DNA of 64,000 bases, taken from contig CAWIAN010000007.1 of the NCBI GenBank assembly GCA_963834135.1, positions 558,001-622,000 on the forward strand. Direction: 5' to 3'. Below, one piece after another: positions 34,636 to 45,425 of this stretch. Numbering within the stretch: the stretch's first letter is position 1; each line of letters starts with the position of its first letter. The position numbers and the translations under genes are program-made. The DNA is from Bog-257 sp963834135. Its GTDB lineage: Bacteria > Acidobacteriota > Terriglobia > Terriglobales > Acidobacteriaceae. Under the pieces are notes generated by a model, which saw nothing but the letters and a program-made list of their open reading frames with translations, did no database searches and was not told where the DNA came from.

Positions 34636-35046
34636 TCATACAGATCTTTCCTTTTCAGCGATAGCTAAGTCATTAATGCTGGCTTCCCGCCGTTGCATGA
34701 GACCTGATGGCGCAAACTCCCACAGCTCGTTGCCATAGGAACGGAACCACTGACCGTTGCTGTCATGCCATTCGTATTGGAACTTCACCGCAATGCGGTT
34801 GCCTCGAAAGCCCCACAGCTCTTTCTTCAGCTTGTATTCCAACTCGTGGTCCCATTTCCGTTTCAGAAACTCCAGAACGGCTGCGCGGCCGGTGTAGAAC
34901 TCCGTCCGATTCCGCCACTGTGTGTCCTCGGTATAGGCTGCCGCGACACGCTCGGGATCGCGGGTGTTCCAGAGGTTCTCCGCAATCTGAACCTTCTCAG
35001 TGGCGAGTTCCGGATCGATGAAGGGAGGGGCGATCACGATGCTCAT
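34636..35046 (-). CDS. DUF1348 NTF2-like protein
   Basis: The 136-residue protein shows the DUF1348 pattern: KVQIAENLWNTRDPERVAAA, YTEDTQWRNRTEFYTGRAAV, EFLKRKWDHELEYKLKKELW, ending with EASINDLAI. This is an NTF2-like fold, and the function of the family is unknown. It lies 47 nt after the membrane-protein gene and 28 nt before the cNMP-flavoprotein gene, all on the minus strand, so it belongs to the same operon. Confidence 0.87.
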   Translation of the reverse strand: MSIVIAPPFIDPELATEKVQIAENLWNTRDPERVAAAYTEDTQWRNRTEFYTGRAAVLEFLKRKWDHELEYKLKKELWGFRGNRIAVKFQYEWHDSNGQWFRSYGNELWEFAPSGLMQRREASINDLAIAEKERSV

Positions 35047-35093
35047 GAGAGATGTCCTTTGAGGTTAAGGCGAAGGGAAATCTGATAGACCAT

Positions 35094-35606
35094 TTATGCC
35101 GCCGCCTTCAGCTTCTTCGCGAAGAACGCGCTGGGCAGACCGACGAACAGAGCATGCCCGATGAGGCCGTTGACCAACGCCGCAGTCGCGATCGGGCCGT
35201 GCGCGACCGCAGTGAGCGGCAACACCAACAGGTTCATGACGGTCCACACGGCAGCGCCATACAGCAGTCCCACGAACACCCAGTGCGTACGCAATGCAGC
35301 GACGCGTCGGCTCGCAAGGATATAGATCGTTGCGACTACGAGCGCGATGGCGAAATGCAAGACGAGGCCAAGTCCCGCGCTCGCAAGCCCGCCTGAGAAG
35401 GCTCGTGTGCCCAGTAGACTGCTCGCAATGTACTGCAGCACCTGGATCGGGTTCTGTCCGTGCAGGCCGAGGAAGACTACGCCATCGGTTGCATCGAGCA
35501 CTCCAACCACCAGCGTGGCATAGAGGATGGCGCGAGAGACGGGCAACGTGCGCGTTGTCGGCTGCGGCCCACTGCTAAGGGTCCGGTTGATGGCAGAGGT
35601 GGTCAT
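35094..35606 (-). CDS. Integral membrane protein (four helices, unknown function)
   Basis: The ATG at 35606 overlaps the stop of the hydrolase gene (ATGA), so the long upstream extension of this frame is rejected. The 170-residue product has four hydrophobic segments: AILYATLVVGVLDATDGVVF, SAGLGLVLHFAIALVVATIY-like, WVFVGLLYGAAVWTVMNLLV and ALVNGLIGHALFVGLPSAFF. A pattern of small residues plus His (LHF; GHA) resembles small uncharacterised acidobacterial/proteobacterial membrane proteins. Translational coupling to the hydrolase suggests a joint function, possibly transport or membrane attachment for the pathway. Confidence 0.78.
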   Translation of the reverse strand: MTTSAINRTLSSGPQPTTRTLPVSRAILYATLVVGVLDATDGVVFLGLHGQNPIQVLQYIASSLLGTRAFSGGLASAGLGLVLHFAIALVVATIYILASRRVAALRTHWVFVGLLYGAAVWTVMNLLVLPLTAVAHGPIATAALVNGLIGHALFVGLPSAFFAKKLKAAA

Positions 35607-36478
35607 TTGCCCACCCCCGTCTTCTGCCCTTTCGCCAGGAAGCCGATGATCTTGCCTGCGACGAATTCGCTGTGCTCTTCCAGCAGAAAATGGCCACCAT
35701 CGATCAGGTGCAGTTCCGCTTGGGGCAGGTCGCGCAAGAAAGCCTGCGCTCCCGGCACGATGAAGAAAGGATCGTTCTGCCCCCACACGATGAGCGTGCG
35801 CGGCTGGCGCGTGCGGAAGTATTCGTGCCACGCATCGTAGAGCGCCACGTTCGAGGTGTAGTTGTGAAGAAGATCGAGCTGTATGGCATCATTGCCGGGT
35901 CGATCCAGCAGAGCCTGATCAAAGGTGTAGCCGTCGGGGCTCACGGCCGCCGCGTTTTTCGCACCATGCGTGTACTGGAAGATCGTCGTCTGCTTGGTCA
36001 GCAGAGTGCGCGGCGCCTTCTCCGTCTCCTCGTTACGATTCGCCCAAAAGGGCTGCAGCGGCTCGAAGGCGGCGCTGATGCCTTCCACGTAAGCATTGCC
36101 GTTCTGCACGATTATGCCTTCGATCGCTTCCGGATGACGCGAGGCAATGCGGAAACCGACGGGCGCGCCGTAATCCTGCACGTAGATGCTGAATTTCTTG
36201 AGACCCAGCCTGGTAAAGAGCAGCTCCTCGATCTGCGCGGTGATGTTGTCGAACGTGTATTTGAAGTCGGTCGCCGCAGGAGCATCGCTATAGCCGAAGC
36301 CAAGGTAGTCCGGCGCGACAACGTGGAAGTGGCTGGCGAGCTGCGGAATCAGTTCCCGGAACATGTGCGACGACGACGGAAAGCCATGAAGCAGAACAAT
36401 CGTCGGGTTCGTGGTCGAGCCAGCCTCGCGGTAGAAGATCTTGTGGCCCTGAATGTCGGCATGCTGGTACGTAGTCAT
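35603..36478 (-). CDS. Alpha/beta hydrolase (haloalkane-dehalogenase/epoxide-hydrolase type)
   Basis: The start at 36478 follows an AAGGGG ribosome site; the frame to 36523 is rejected. The 291-residue protein has YREAGSTTNPTIVLLHGFPS, PDYLGFGYSDAP, the nucleophile motif YVQDYGAPVGFRIA with Asp, VWGQNDPFF with the acid position, and DGGHFLLEE with the catalytic His. It lacks a signal peptide, unlike its paralogue at 31772-32710. Family members hydrolyse epoxides, C-halogen bonds or esters; substrate unknown. It lies 52 nt after another hydrolase and overlaps the membrane-protein gene, so it is the second gene of the operon. Confidence 0.88.
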   Translation of the reverse strand: MTTYQHADIQGHKIFYREAGSTTNPTIVLLHGFPSSSHMFRELIPQLASHFHVVAPDYLGFGYSDAPAATDFKYTFDNITAQIEELLFTRLGLKKFSIYVQDYGAPVGFRIASRHPEAIEGIIVQNGNAYVEGISAAFEPLQPFWANRNEETEKAPRTLLTKQTTIFQYTHGAKNAAAVSPDGYTFDQALLDRPGNDAIQLDLLHNYTSNVALYDAWHEYFRTRQPRTLIVWGQNDPFFIVPGAQAFLRDLPQAELHLIDGGHFLLEEHSEFVAGKIIGFLAKGQKTGVGK

Positions 36479-36530
36479 ATGTTTCCCCTTGTTGTTAATC
36501 CGGTTGTTTGCGCTCGATATCATCTACTGC

Positions 36531-37232
36531 TCAAAGCGTCGCACTGGCCGCTTCCAACACGAACTCTACGACGGTCGCAGGCGACGAGATCTGAGGAGCA
36601 TGATCTACATGGTGCGAACGGACCTGTGCTCCCATGCGGTCGGCTACAAAACGTTGCGTTTTCGGACTGAACATACGATCGTCTTCGGCCAGTAGGTACC
36701 ACGAAGGTTTCGTCCTCCACGCCGGAGTCTGTATCGCTTCGCTAAGACACTTCATGGCTATGGGGCGTTGCGCTGCTATCCTGATTGCGTTTTGCTCCGC
36801 CGTGGCTTGGTGGCCGACCGCATTCTTCATTCCTTCCTCCGACATCCATAAGAGACCGTGACCGTCGGGTTCTAGATGGGGAGCTTTTTGGTGTGGAGGC
36901 TCTCGAAAGAACAAGTCCGCCACTGTTTCTCCCTCGGCTGGGGGCATAGCTGCCACATAGGCTAGGCCTCGAACCCGGCTGTCACTTTCGAGCGCGGTTA
37001 TCACGCCGCCGGAGTAAGAGTGAGAGACTAGGAGGATTGGCCCCTCGCCGGCCCTTTCCAAAGCCACTCTTAAGGCAGCCACATCGTCGGACAGCGAAGT
37101 CATCGGAATTTGGGCAGCGATGACCTTAATGCCCGCCTTTATTAGTGGGCCGATCACTGCAGACCACGAGGATGCGTCCGCCCATGCGGCGTGCACCAGA
37201 ACGATCGTTGCGTTAGAAGGAATGTTGTTCAT
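36531..37232 (-). CDS. Alpha/beta hydrolase (serine nucleophile)
   Basis: The 233-residue protein starts with TIVLVHAAWADASSWSAVIG (oxyanion region HAAW-x-D), has the nucleophile elbow LVSHSYSGGVITAL (Ser in S-H-S-Y-S-G), an acid near YLLAEDDRMFS, and the catalytic His near HVDHAPQISSPATV. It is of the Abhydrolase_6 esterase-like type, unlike the Asp-nucleophile hydrolases downstream. As the first gene of the five-gene operon ending at 32880, it probably takes part in the same catabolic or detoxification process. The upstream region is occupied by a CMD pseudogene. Confidence 0.86.
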   Translation of the reverse strand: MNNIPSNATIVLVHAAWADASSWSAVIGPLIKAGIKVIAAQIPMTSLSDDVAALRVALERAGEGPILLVSHSYSGGVITALESDSRVRGLAYVAAMPPAEGETVADLFFREPPHQKAPHLEPDGHGLLWMSEEGMKNAVGHQATAEQNAIRIAAQRPIAMKCLSEAIQTPAWRTKPSWYLLAEDDRMFSPKTQRFVADRMGAQVRSHHVDHAPQISSPATVVEFVLEAASATL

Positions 37233-37311
37233 AATTCACCTTTCGCCGAGTCAACACGCACGTGTGAGCCCCTCTCGGTGGTTTGAAAAGACCGGCGCTT
37301 GAGCTCAGAAC

Positions 37312-37565
37312 GTTGCACGCGGACCGGTAGTAATCGCACTGGTTGGTATTCGCGACCGACACCGCGATCTGGTCGCGCTACTTAACGGTCAGCTTGCCTT
37401 CGCTCAGGGCGGCGCCAAAGCCGAGATATGCCTTAAGCGCGGCGAGGTGGTTAGCCAACATCTGCGCCAGGTTCGGGACGGGACCCAGCTTGCTCTGTAC
37501 ATCGTTAGAAACGGTCTATTCCGGCAAGTGGCCTCACTGGGGGTGATACTGCGGAACGCGGACAT
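37312..37565 (-). pseudogene. Decayed CMD/AhpD-like gene (frameshift and internal stop)
   Basis: On the minus strand, MSAFRSITPSEATCRNRPFL starts at 37565. After a one-base frameshift the frame reads DVQSKLGPVPNLAQMLANHL, AALKAYLGFGAALSEGKLTV and K, then a TAG stop at 37378-37380. Reading on in the same frame gives RDQIAVSVANTNQCDYYRSA. This aligns with the working CMD protein at 28485-29066 (VQAKWGGVPNVFRVL; REQIALAVAESNLCSYCLSA). One of the two active-site Cys has become Tyr (CDYY). The gene is clearly inactive. Confidence 0.75.
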
Positions 37566-38020
37566 CAGTGTTTTCTCCCGCAGTATGGGAGGGGGCGACA
37601 CTCGTAAAGGTTTCAAACACAGGTGTTATTTCGGGGTAGATCGGAGACTCTGTATGGCAATTCCCTATGCAGCAGATAAGAAATGGCGTGGAAATAGCGA
37701 GGAGTCCTCGAGCTGATAGCCCCTGGGGCGAGCGCAGAGTATGTTCGATCTCATGAGGACAAAACGGGACCGCAGGGCGGGAGAAGAACGTATCAGAATC
37801 GAAGCTCTGTCCAGCGGAGCATCAATAACATGATTCTGATGCGGATCGCTCGCAGCAATCCTGCACTACTTGATCAGCCGACCCCAGGATAGCGCCACGA
37901 GCGGGACTTCGAAACTGCGACTGCTGATTCGGCAGTAGCCGCGTAGATAAACGAAAACTCGGAAGGTGTTGCTTACAGGGTTGCTGCATCGAATCACCGT
38001 TTCGCTCGATCAGCGGCTGC
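37566..38020. other. Intergenic region with no convincing gene
   Basis: Open frames here are short and of non-protein-like composition. No RNA gene or clear repeat is visible. The region lies between the CMD pseudogene and the DUF3987 remnant, both marks of decayed mobile DNA. Confidence 0.35.
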
Positions 38021-39318
38021 CTACCCGCTAGACCCGACTGCGTGATAAACCGAATTATCACGCGCCAAGGGTGTTATCAAATCATTCAGGTGATGCTCAC
38101 GGGGTCGGCCGCCTTCGGGTCTCTCTCGCGGGATCGGCCGGACCCAGTTGGCGTCTTCCAGTAGAGACATGGCACGCCGAACTGCATCAGGAGTTTCCAG
38201 TCCACGCCAGTCGTTGTGATATACATCTCGCACGGTGAACATTCCTTCAGCACGCTTCCAGCCTTGCTTGAAGTGCCGGCCTAGCTCAGCAGCAGCCTGT
38301 CTCTCGGGCGAGATGATCATTGAATACACGCGACGGGCGTGAGACTCCAGATAGTCACAGAACGCCGCAGCTTGCTGCGCATGTCTCAACGAGACCGATT
38401 CGGCTCCCCCGTCGGCGATCTCGAACAACAGCGCCAAGGCTGGCATGAGGCTCCGGTACTTCGCTAAGTGCGACTGCATTGCTGGATGGAGGTCTGTGCT
38501 GCGCACCTTCGGTTCCAACTCGGTGAGGAACGCAACGAAGTGTTCTTGCGCATCAGGGGAGAAGCGGAATCGGTGCGGATCCGACGGATCCCAGCTTGCG
38601 ATCCTTTCGAACAGCTCTTGTACAGGCACGACGACGTCTGCACGAGGGGCGCGGTCCACATACTGCCAATCATTTGGGGGATCTGGATATACGAGAAGTT
38701 GAAATCTCTGTAAAAGGCCGTCATTGGCGGGTCCGTCTTCAAGGGCGTCGGCAAGATAGCTTCGCAGCCGCCCAGGCTGAATACCGCCCAGAACCGAGAC
38801 ACAGCACGCATCTACATGAATGCTTCCCCGCCCGATTCGGTCCATCGTGTAACCGGAGTCTCCGTTCCAGGCAGAGAGAAAAAACCGCGCTCACCCTCTC
38901 TGCCGGGTTTGTCCAAAGTTTCTAACCAAGAAGAAAGCTCGTCCCTGATCAGCAGCACGCCGGCGGGATTGTCATGCAGGATCTCGTATAGCTTTTCAGC
39001 AGTCGCGTCGTGAGTGACGAGTCGCCGAGGCAGTGGTGCGGAAATCGAACTGTCCGGTCTGAGCGGGGCATCCTGACCCTTCTTCTGCGCGGCCTTGTAG
39101 CACTCCCGCCATGCCTGCTGTCGCAGCTCGGCCTTTTCTTTTTCCACTTTTTCGGCCTTGTTGTTCAATCGGTACCGAAAACGCCAACACCGAGCGCCAG
39201 TGGGAAAGATCTCTAGGTACAGTCCCATTCCGTCGCTCACGTAACAGCGAATCCCGCGGGGCTTTAGCGCCTTGATTGCCGCATCCGTAAGGACTAGGTC
39301 GCTTCCCTCTCTGTCCAC
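38021..39318 (-). pseudogene. Chimeric remnant: integrase N-terminus joined to DUF3987 primase-helicase C-half, with frameshift
   Basis: The first ~50 codons from 39318 read LTDAAIKALKPRGIRCYVSD then GMGLYLEIFPTGARCWRFRY, the arm-binding (DUF4102) start of a P4-type tyrosine integrase. The frame then changes without a break to helical sequence and DUF3987 signatures (NPAGVLLIRDELSSWLETLD). The catalytic integrase domain and the P-loop half of DUF3987 are deleted. Near 38890 a run of six T shifts the frame: adding one T would give GFFLSAWNGDSGYTMDRIGR, the expected DUF3987 continuation, which then follows as IHVDACCVSVLGGIQPGRLR from 38845. The rest (to 38021) is a normal C-terminal half. This is the dead end of an integrated element, 140 bp from the mnmE att core. 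Confidence 0.78.
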
Positions 39319-39457
39319 AGCTCTATTAAAAGGTTGTCATCACGATGTGGTCGCATCCGTGGACACAGAATATGTTGGCTGCCATCGTACACCGCGGGAG
39401 TTCTTAGGGAGCATATTCGTATTCGCTGGACGTCATTAGACGCTATGGGAAGTGTCT

Positions 39458-40867
39458 TTACTTCCCGATGCAGAACGAACTGAAGATCAGGTTCAGGATG
39501 TCGTCGGCGGTCGTTGCGCCGGTGATATCGTCCAGCGGCCGCAATGCCGCGTAAAGATCAAGCAGCAGCATCTCATGCGGAATCTTCTGCGGGACGGCTT
39601 GCGTCGCTTTGTCCAGGGCGGCGATGGAGTCGACCACTAACTGCTTCTGCCGGACATTGGTCAGAAAGCCGCTCTCCTGCTGCGCTCCGTCGTCGCCACC
39701 GACCAGGTGCAGGATAGAAGAGCGCAACTCGGCGATGCCTTCGCCCGTGAGCGCCGAAGCCGCTACCATCGGATGCGCGCCGCTCGCAGTGAATCCAACA
39801 TCGCCCAAAGCATCGATCTTGTTCCACACCACGACGGCCTGGCGTTCGCGGACCAACTCCAACAGCCGCTCGTCCTGATTCCGTTCCTCTTCGCTCAGCG
39901 ATGTGGCCCGCGAAGCATCGCGCACCACCAGCACAATATCGGCGTCAGCCAGCGCCTCCATTGATTTGCGCACGCCAATGCTTTCGGCCTCATCCAGCGC
40001 GGTGCGGATCCCGGCCGTATCAACCAGCCGCACCGGGATGCCGCCGATGGAAACCGTTTCGCTGACCAGATCACGTGTGGTGCCGGGAGTCGCGGTAACA
40101 ATCGCGCGTTCGCGTTCGACCAGGCAATTAAACAAGCTCGACTTGCCGACGTTCGGGCGGCCGACAATCGCCAGTGTCAGCCCCTCGTGAACGACCTTGC
40201 CGTAGGCAAAACTCGCGAGCAGTTCTCCCAGCGGCGTGCGGATCGCCGCGATGCGCGCCAGAATCTGCGCATCGGGCGTAATCGACACATCGTCCTCCGC
40301 GAAGTCGATGCCCGCTTCCATGACCGCGATCAGTTCAATCAGTTGTTGCTTGATCGGCTGCAATCGCATCGATAGCGAGCCTTCAAGTTGGCGCGCCGCG
40401 ACTTGTGCCTGATAGAGCGTCTGCGACTCGATCAAGTCGCGCACGGCTTCGGCCTGCGTCAGGTCGATGCGGCCGTTGAGAAAGGCGCGCATGGTGAATT
40501 CGCCGGGCTCGGCCAGCCGCGCGCCGGCGGCGATCGCCATCTCGACCACATGCCGCAGCACGACCGGCGATCCGTGGCAGGAAATCTCGACCACATCGTC
40601 GGTTGTGTAGGAATGCGGCTTGGCGAAGTACGTCGCGACCACTTCGTCAATACGCTCGCCTGTTGCAGGATCGATCAGCTCGCCGAAGTACGCGCGTCCA
40701 GCTTCCAGATCATGTGCCAGGCGCAGCATGGGACTGGCGATGCTGCGAGCTTCGTTGCCCGAGAGACGAACCACGCCAATGCCGCCGCGTCCCGGCGGCG
40801 TAGCAATAGCGACGATGGTGTCATCGAGGTGCACGCTTTCATTATTCACTACGAAACACTTGTCCAC
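39458..40867 (-). CDS. mnmE: tRNA modification GTPase MnmE
   Basis: The 469-residue protein has the N-terminal folate-binding region (DTIVAIATPPGRGGIGVVRL; GEFTMRAFLNGRIDLTQAEA), the G domain inserted in the helical domain with GRPNVGKSSLFN and DTAGIR, NKID, and the conserved C-terminus ending FCIGK. MnmE works with MnmG to make the (carboxymethyl)aminomethyl modification at wobble uridine 34 of certain tRNAs. The length is normal. The last codons (TTCTGCATCGGGAAGTAA on the coding strand) serve as a chromosomal integration site in other bacteria (SGI1-type islands), and a copy of their core lies at 686-701. Confidence 0.96.
   Translation of the reverse strand: MDKCFVVNNESVHLDDTIVAIATPPGRGGIGVVRLSGNEARSIASPMLRLAHDLEAGRAYFGELIDPATGERIDEVVATYFAKPHSYTTDDVVEISCHGSPVVLRHVVEMAIAAGARLAEPGEFTMRAFLNGRIDLTQAEAVRDLIESQTLYQAQVAARQLEGSLSMRLQPIKQQLIELIAVMEAGIDFAEDDVSITPDAQILARIAAIRTPLGELLASFAYGKVVHEGLTLAIVGRPNVGKSSLFNCLVERERAIVTATPGTTRDLVSETVSIGGIPVRLVDTAGIRTALDEAESIGVRKSMEALADADIVLVVRDASRATSLSEEERNQDERLLELVRERQAVVVWNKIDALGDVGFTASGAHPMVAASALTGEGIAELRSSILHLVGGDDGAQQESGFLTNVRQKQLVVDSIAALDKATQAVPQKIPHEMLLLDLYAALRPLDDITGATTADDILNLIFSSFCIGK
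39460..39475. repeat. Probable attachment-site core (right) within the mnmE 3' end
   Basis: The 16 bp ACTTCCCGATGCAGAA are identical to 686-701 in the same orientation. On the coding strand they form the end of mnmE. The integrase N-terminal remnant begins about 140 bp away. In SGI1-type islands the integrase gene likewise sits next to the mnmE (thdF/trmE) att site. Confidence 0.65.
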
Positions 40868-40903
40868 TACGCAAACGCTTATTCACCACGGAGATATTTC
40901 GGC

Positions 40904-40952
40904 TGTCATCCTGAGCGCAGCGCCGCGCTTTTCGGCGCGAAGTCGAAGGACC
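40904..40952 (+). repeat. REP-like dispersed element
   Basis: It reads TGTCATCCTGAGCGCAGCG, has a hairpin (GCGCCG...CGGCGC), and ends AAGTCGAAGGACC, like 363-440. The surrounding intergenic stretch 40868-41374 holds no gene. Confidence 0.6.
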
Positions 40953-41031
40953 GCCATCCTCGCAAAGAACCAACCGGGGCTGTCGACTCGTTATGCGTAG
41001 CCGGGGGGGTGGGACCTCTTGCGGCTGTTGG

Positions 41032-41080
41032 GGTCCTTCGACTGCGGCGGCAAATGCGGCCGCCTGCGCTCAGGATGACA
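41032..41080 (-). repeat. REP-like dispersed element (inverted copy)
   Basis: On the minus strand it reads TGTCATCCTGAGCGCAGGCG ... GCAGTCGAAGGACC. Together with 40904-40952 it forms an inverted pair about 80 bp apart, which could fold into a long cruciform. Confidence 0.6.
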
Positions 41081-41300
41081 CCTCAGGAGAAGAATGTTCG
41101 AAGGGCCGAACCGAAACGCCGCCCAGTCAGAAGCCCCGCTCCAGTCCACAGAAGAACTGGAACGGGGCCATTCTCCCAACTGTGTGTTTTATCGGCTGAT
41201 CACGAGATATGCTTTAGCGCTCTGCCCGTCGGCTCAAGCCGACTCTTGACTGAAATAACGCACCGAGACGCTGGCCTGAAGGCCAGCTCTACCGTCCTAC

Positions 41301-41368
41301 CCGGTGCCCCAGAGCCTGCCCTGAGCCTGTCGAAGGGTTCGCGTCCCTCCTTTGGACGCTAACCTGGG
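41301..41368 (+). repeat. REP-like element of the CCGGTGCCCCAG...CTGGG type
   Basis: It begins CCGGTGCCCCAG, contains CCTGAGCCTGTCGAAGG, and ends TTTGGACGCTAACCTGGG. The ends CCCAG and CTGGG are complementary. It lies just after the clpB stop on the minus strand. Compare 521-566. Confidence 0.5.
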
Positions 41369-41374
41369 CCCGCA

Positions 41375-44005
<2,631 letters not shown>

Positions 44006-44466
44006 AACGTATTCCCCAAATCCAAAATGTTGGTGATGTCGGCTTGGGTGGAGCACGCCCTTCAGGAGTGCGTATCAGAAATGCTCATTCAGCGGCCCTA
44101 GCCACTGAAGGTATCTGTCTTAAAGATTACCTCAGCGGCTAAAGCCAGGATTCCAAAATTGTGTAGTAAATGCACGCCTGAAAAGGCGTGCTCCACCCGC
44201 CCAGTTCCGAAGTGGAGAGTGGTCAGTGGCTAGAGATCAAGAGCACCACAGTTGCGGCTGCAATGCGCTTTTCGAAGGCATCGTTCCGTTGCCAATGCTT
44301 CTAATCCCTAATCCACCGACCACCAGCCACTGGCTTTCAACTGCTTTCGCCCTCCGGAGAGTGTTCCTTCGGTTAAACAAAAGGGAGGCCACTTTGCAAT
44401 GTCCTCCCCTTGAACTCCCCAGTTCGTCTCCCTGCGGGAACTTCCTCCCGGAGGGCGAAACCTGCC
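44006..44466. other. Intergenic region between hsp20 and clpB with a short inverted repeat
   Basis: The region contains complementary pieces GGAGCACGCC (near 44051) and GGCGTGCTCC (near 44190), which can pair across about 130 bp. The second piece also has a local stem (GCACGCCTGAAAAGGCGTGC). No gene is seen. It should hold the clpB promoter. Confidence 0.45.
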
Positions 44467-44961
44467 TCAGGCAGCCTGGCCTTTGGCCTGCCCCTGAGCG
44501 TCAACCTTCTGGCCTTCCACCAGCTTCTGTCCGCCGATGTTGACTTTGATCTGCTTGGGCTTCGCTTCGGCCCGCTTCGCCAGGCGGATCTTCAGCACGC
44601 CCTGCTCGTAGTCGGCCTTGATGTCCTCGGTGCTCAACGTGGTCGGCACCGTGAACGAACGGCTAAAGCTTCCGTAACGGCGTTCGACGCGATGAAAGTT
44701 TTCTTCTTTCTCTTCCTTCTCGAACTTGCGCTCGCCACTGACGGTCAAGGTGTTGTTTTCCACCCTGATGTCGAGGTCTTTCTCGTCGATGCCGGGCACT
44801 TCCAGCTTCAACTGCACGCCATGCTCGTCCTCGTAAACATCCACGGGCGGGACAAACGCGCCGGCCGCCAACGACTCCTCACGTCCGCCAAACTCGGCGC
44901 CGAAGAGGCGGTTTACACGGTTCAGTTCACGGTACGGGTTCCAACGGGTCACTAACGTCAT
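44467..44961 (-). CDS. Small heat-shock protein (Hsp20/IbpA-type)
   Basis: The ATG at 44961 follows a GGAGG site (the frame continues upstream to 44982). The 164-residue product has an N-terminal region (MTLVTRWNPYRELNRVNRLF), an alpha-crystallin domain (about residues 50-140: PPVDVYEDEHGVQLKLEVPG; KDLDIRVENNTLTVSGERKF) with the closing GVLKIRLAK motif, and an unusually long Gln/Lys-rich tail. Small Hsps bind unfolding proteins and hand them to ClpB/DnaK, which suits the clpB neighbour. Confidence 0.92.
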   Translation of the reverse strand: MTLVTRWNPYRELNRVNRLFGAEFGGREESLAAGAFVPPVDVYEDEHGVQLKLEVPGIDEKDLDIRVENNTLTVSGERKFEKEEKEENFHRVERRYGSFSRSFTVPTTLSTEDIKADYEQGVLKIRLAKRAEAKPKQIKVNIGGQKLVEGQKVDAQGQAKGQAA

Positions 44962-45425
44962 CTCCAAGTCCTCCGAAAACATTCGCGATATTGGTATAGG
45001 TCTGTACGCCGTTTATCGCTTGCTATGTACAGTTAGACGCAGATATTAGCCGAAAGGAAGCAAGAAATCGTAGTCGATTGTTATCACATTGTGAGCCATT
45101 GGTTTGCGTGGCTGCCTATCGAGGTAAAGAGCTTTATATGCAACACTTAAGACGTATCGTACGGGTTGGAGCCGGCGTGGAAGGCTTAGATAGGTCGCAT
45201 CTCTGAGCGATATTGGCCCTAGAAAGCGAAACCCAGCCGACTGGCTGGGACTTTGACTGCCTTCATTCTTGTTTCAGTATAGCATATTCCGGGGGTAATT
45301 CGGCACACTTTCAGGACTTTATATCCCCGGCGGGATCAATCGTTTACGCTGTTTCTGTTGCGTTTCTCAGCTTGACATGTAAGAAGTGCACTCGCAGGCA
45401 TGATCTAGTAGCGTTGCTTCTGAAA
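44962..45425. other. Intergenic region upstream of hsp20
   Basis: Apart from the hairpin at 45232-45249 no gene or repeat is seen. It should hold the hsp20 promoter; I find no clear HrcA (CIRCE) operator. Confidence 0.4.
45230..45249 (-). terminator. Hairpin possibly ending the rlmI transcript
   Basis: CCCAGCC (45232-45238) pairs with GGCTGGG (45243-45249) around a 4-nt loop. On the minus strand it is followed by TTTCGCTTTC. It lies about 180 nt after the stop of the methyltransferase gene. Confidence 0.45.

Noticed and set aside
44962..45425. CIRCE operator upstream of hsp20 or clpB
   Set aside because: No TTAGCACTC-N9-GAGTGCTAA-like inverted repeat was found in 44006-44466 or 44962-45425.
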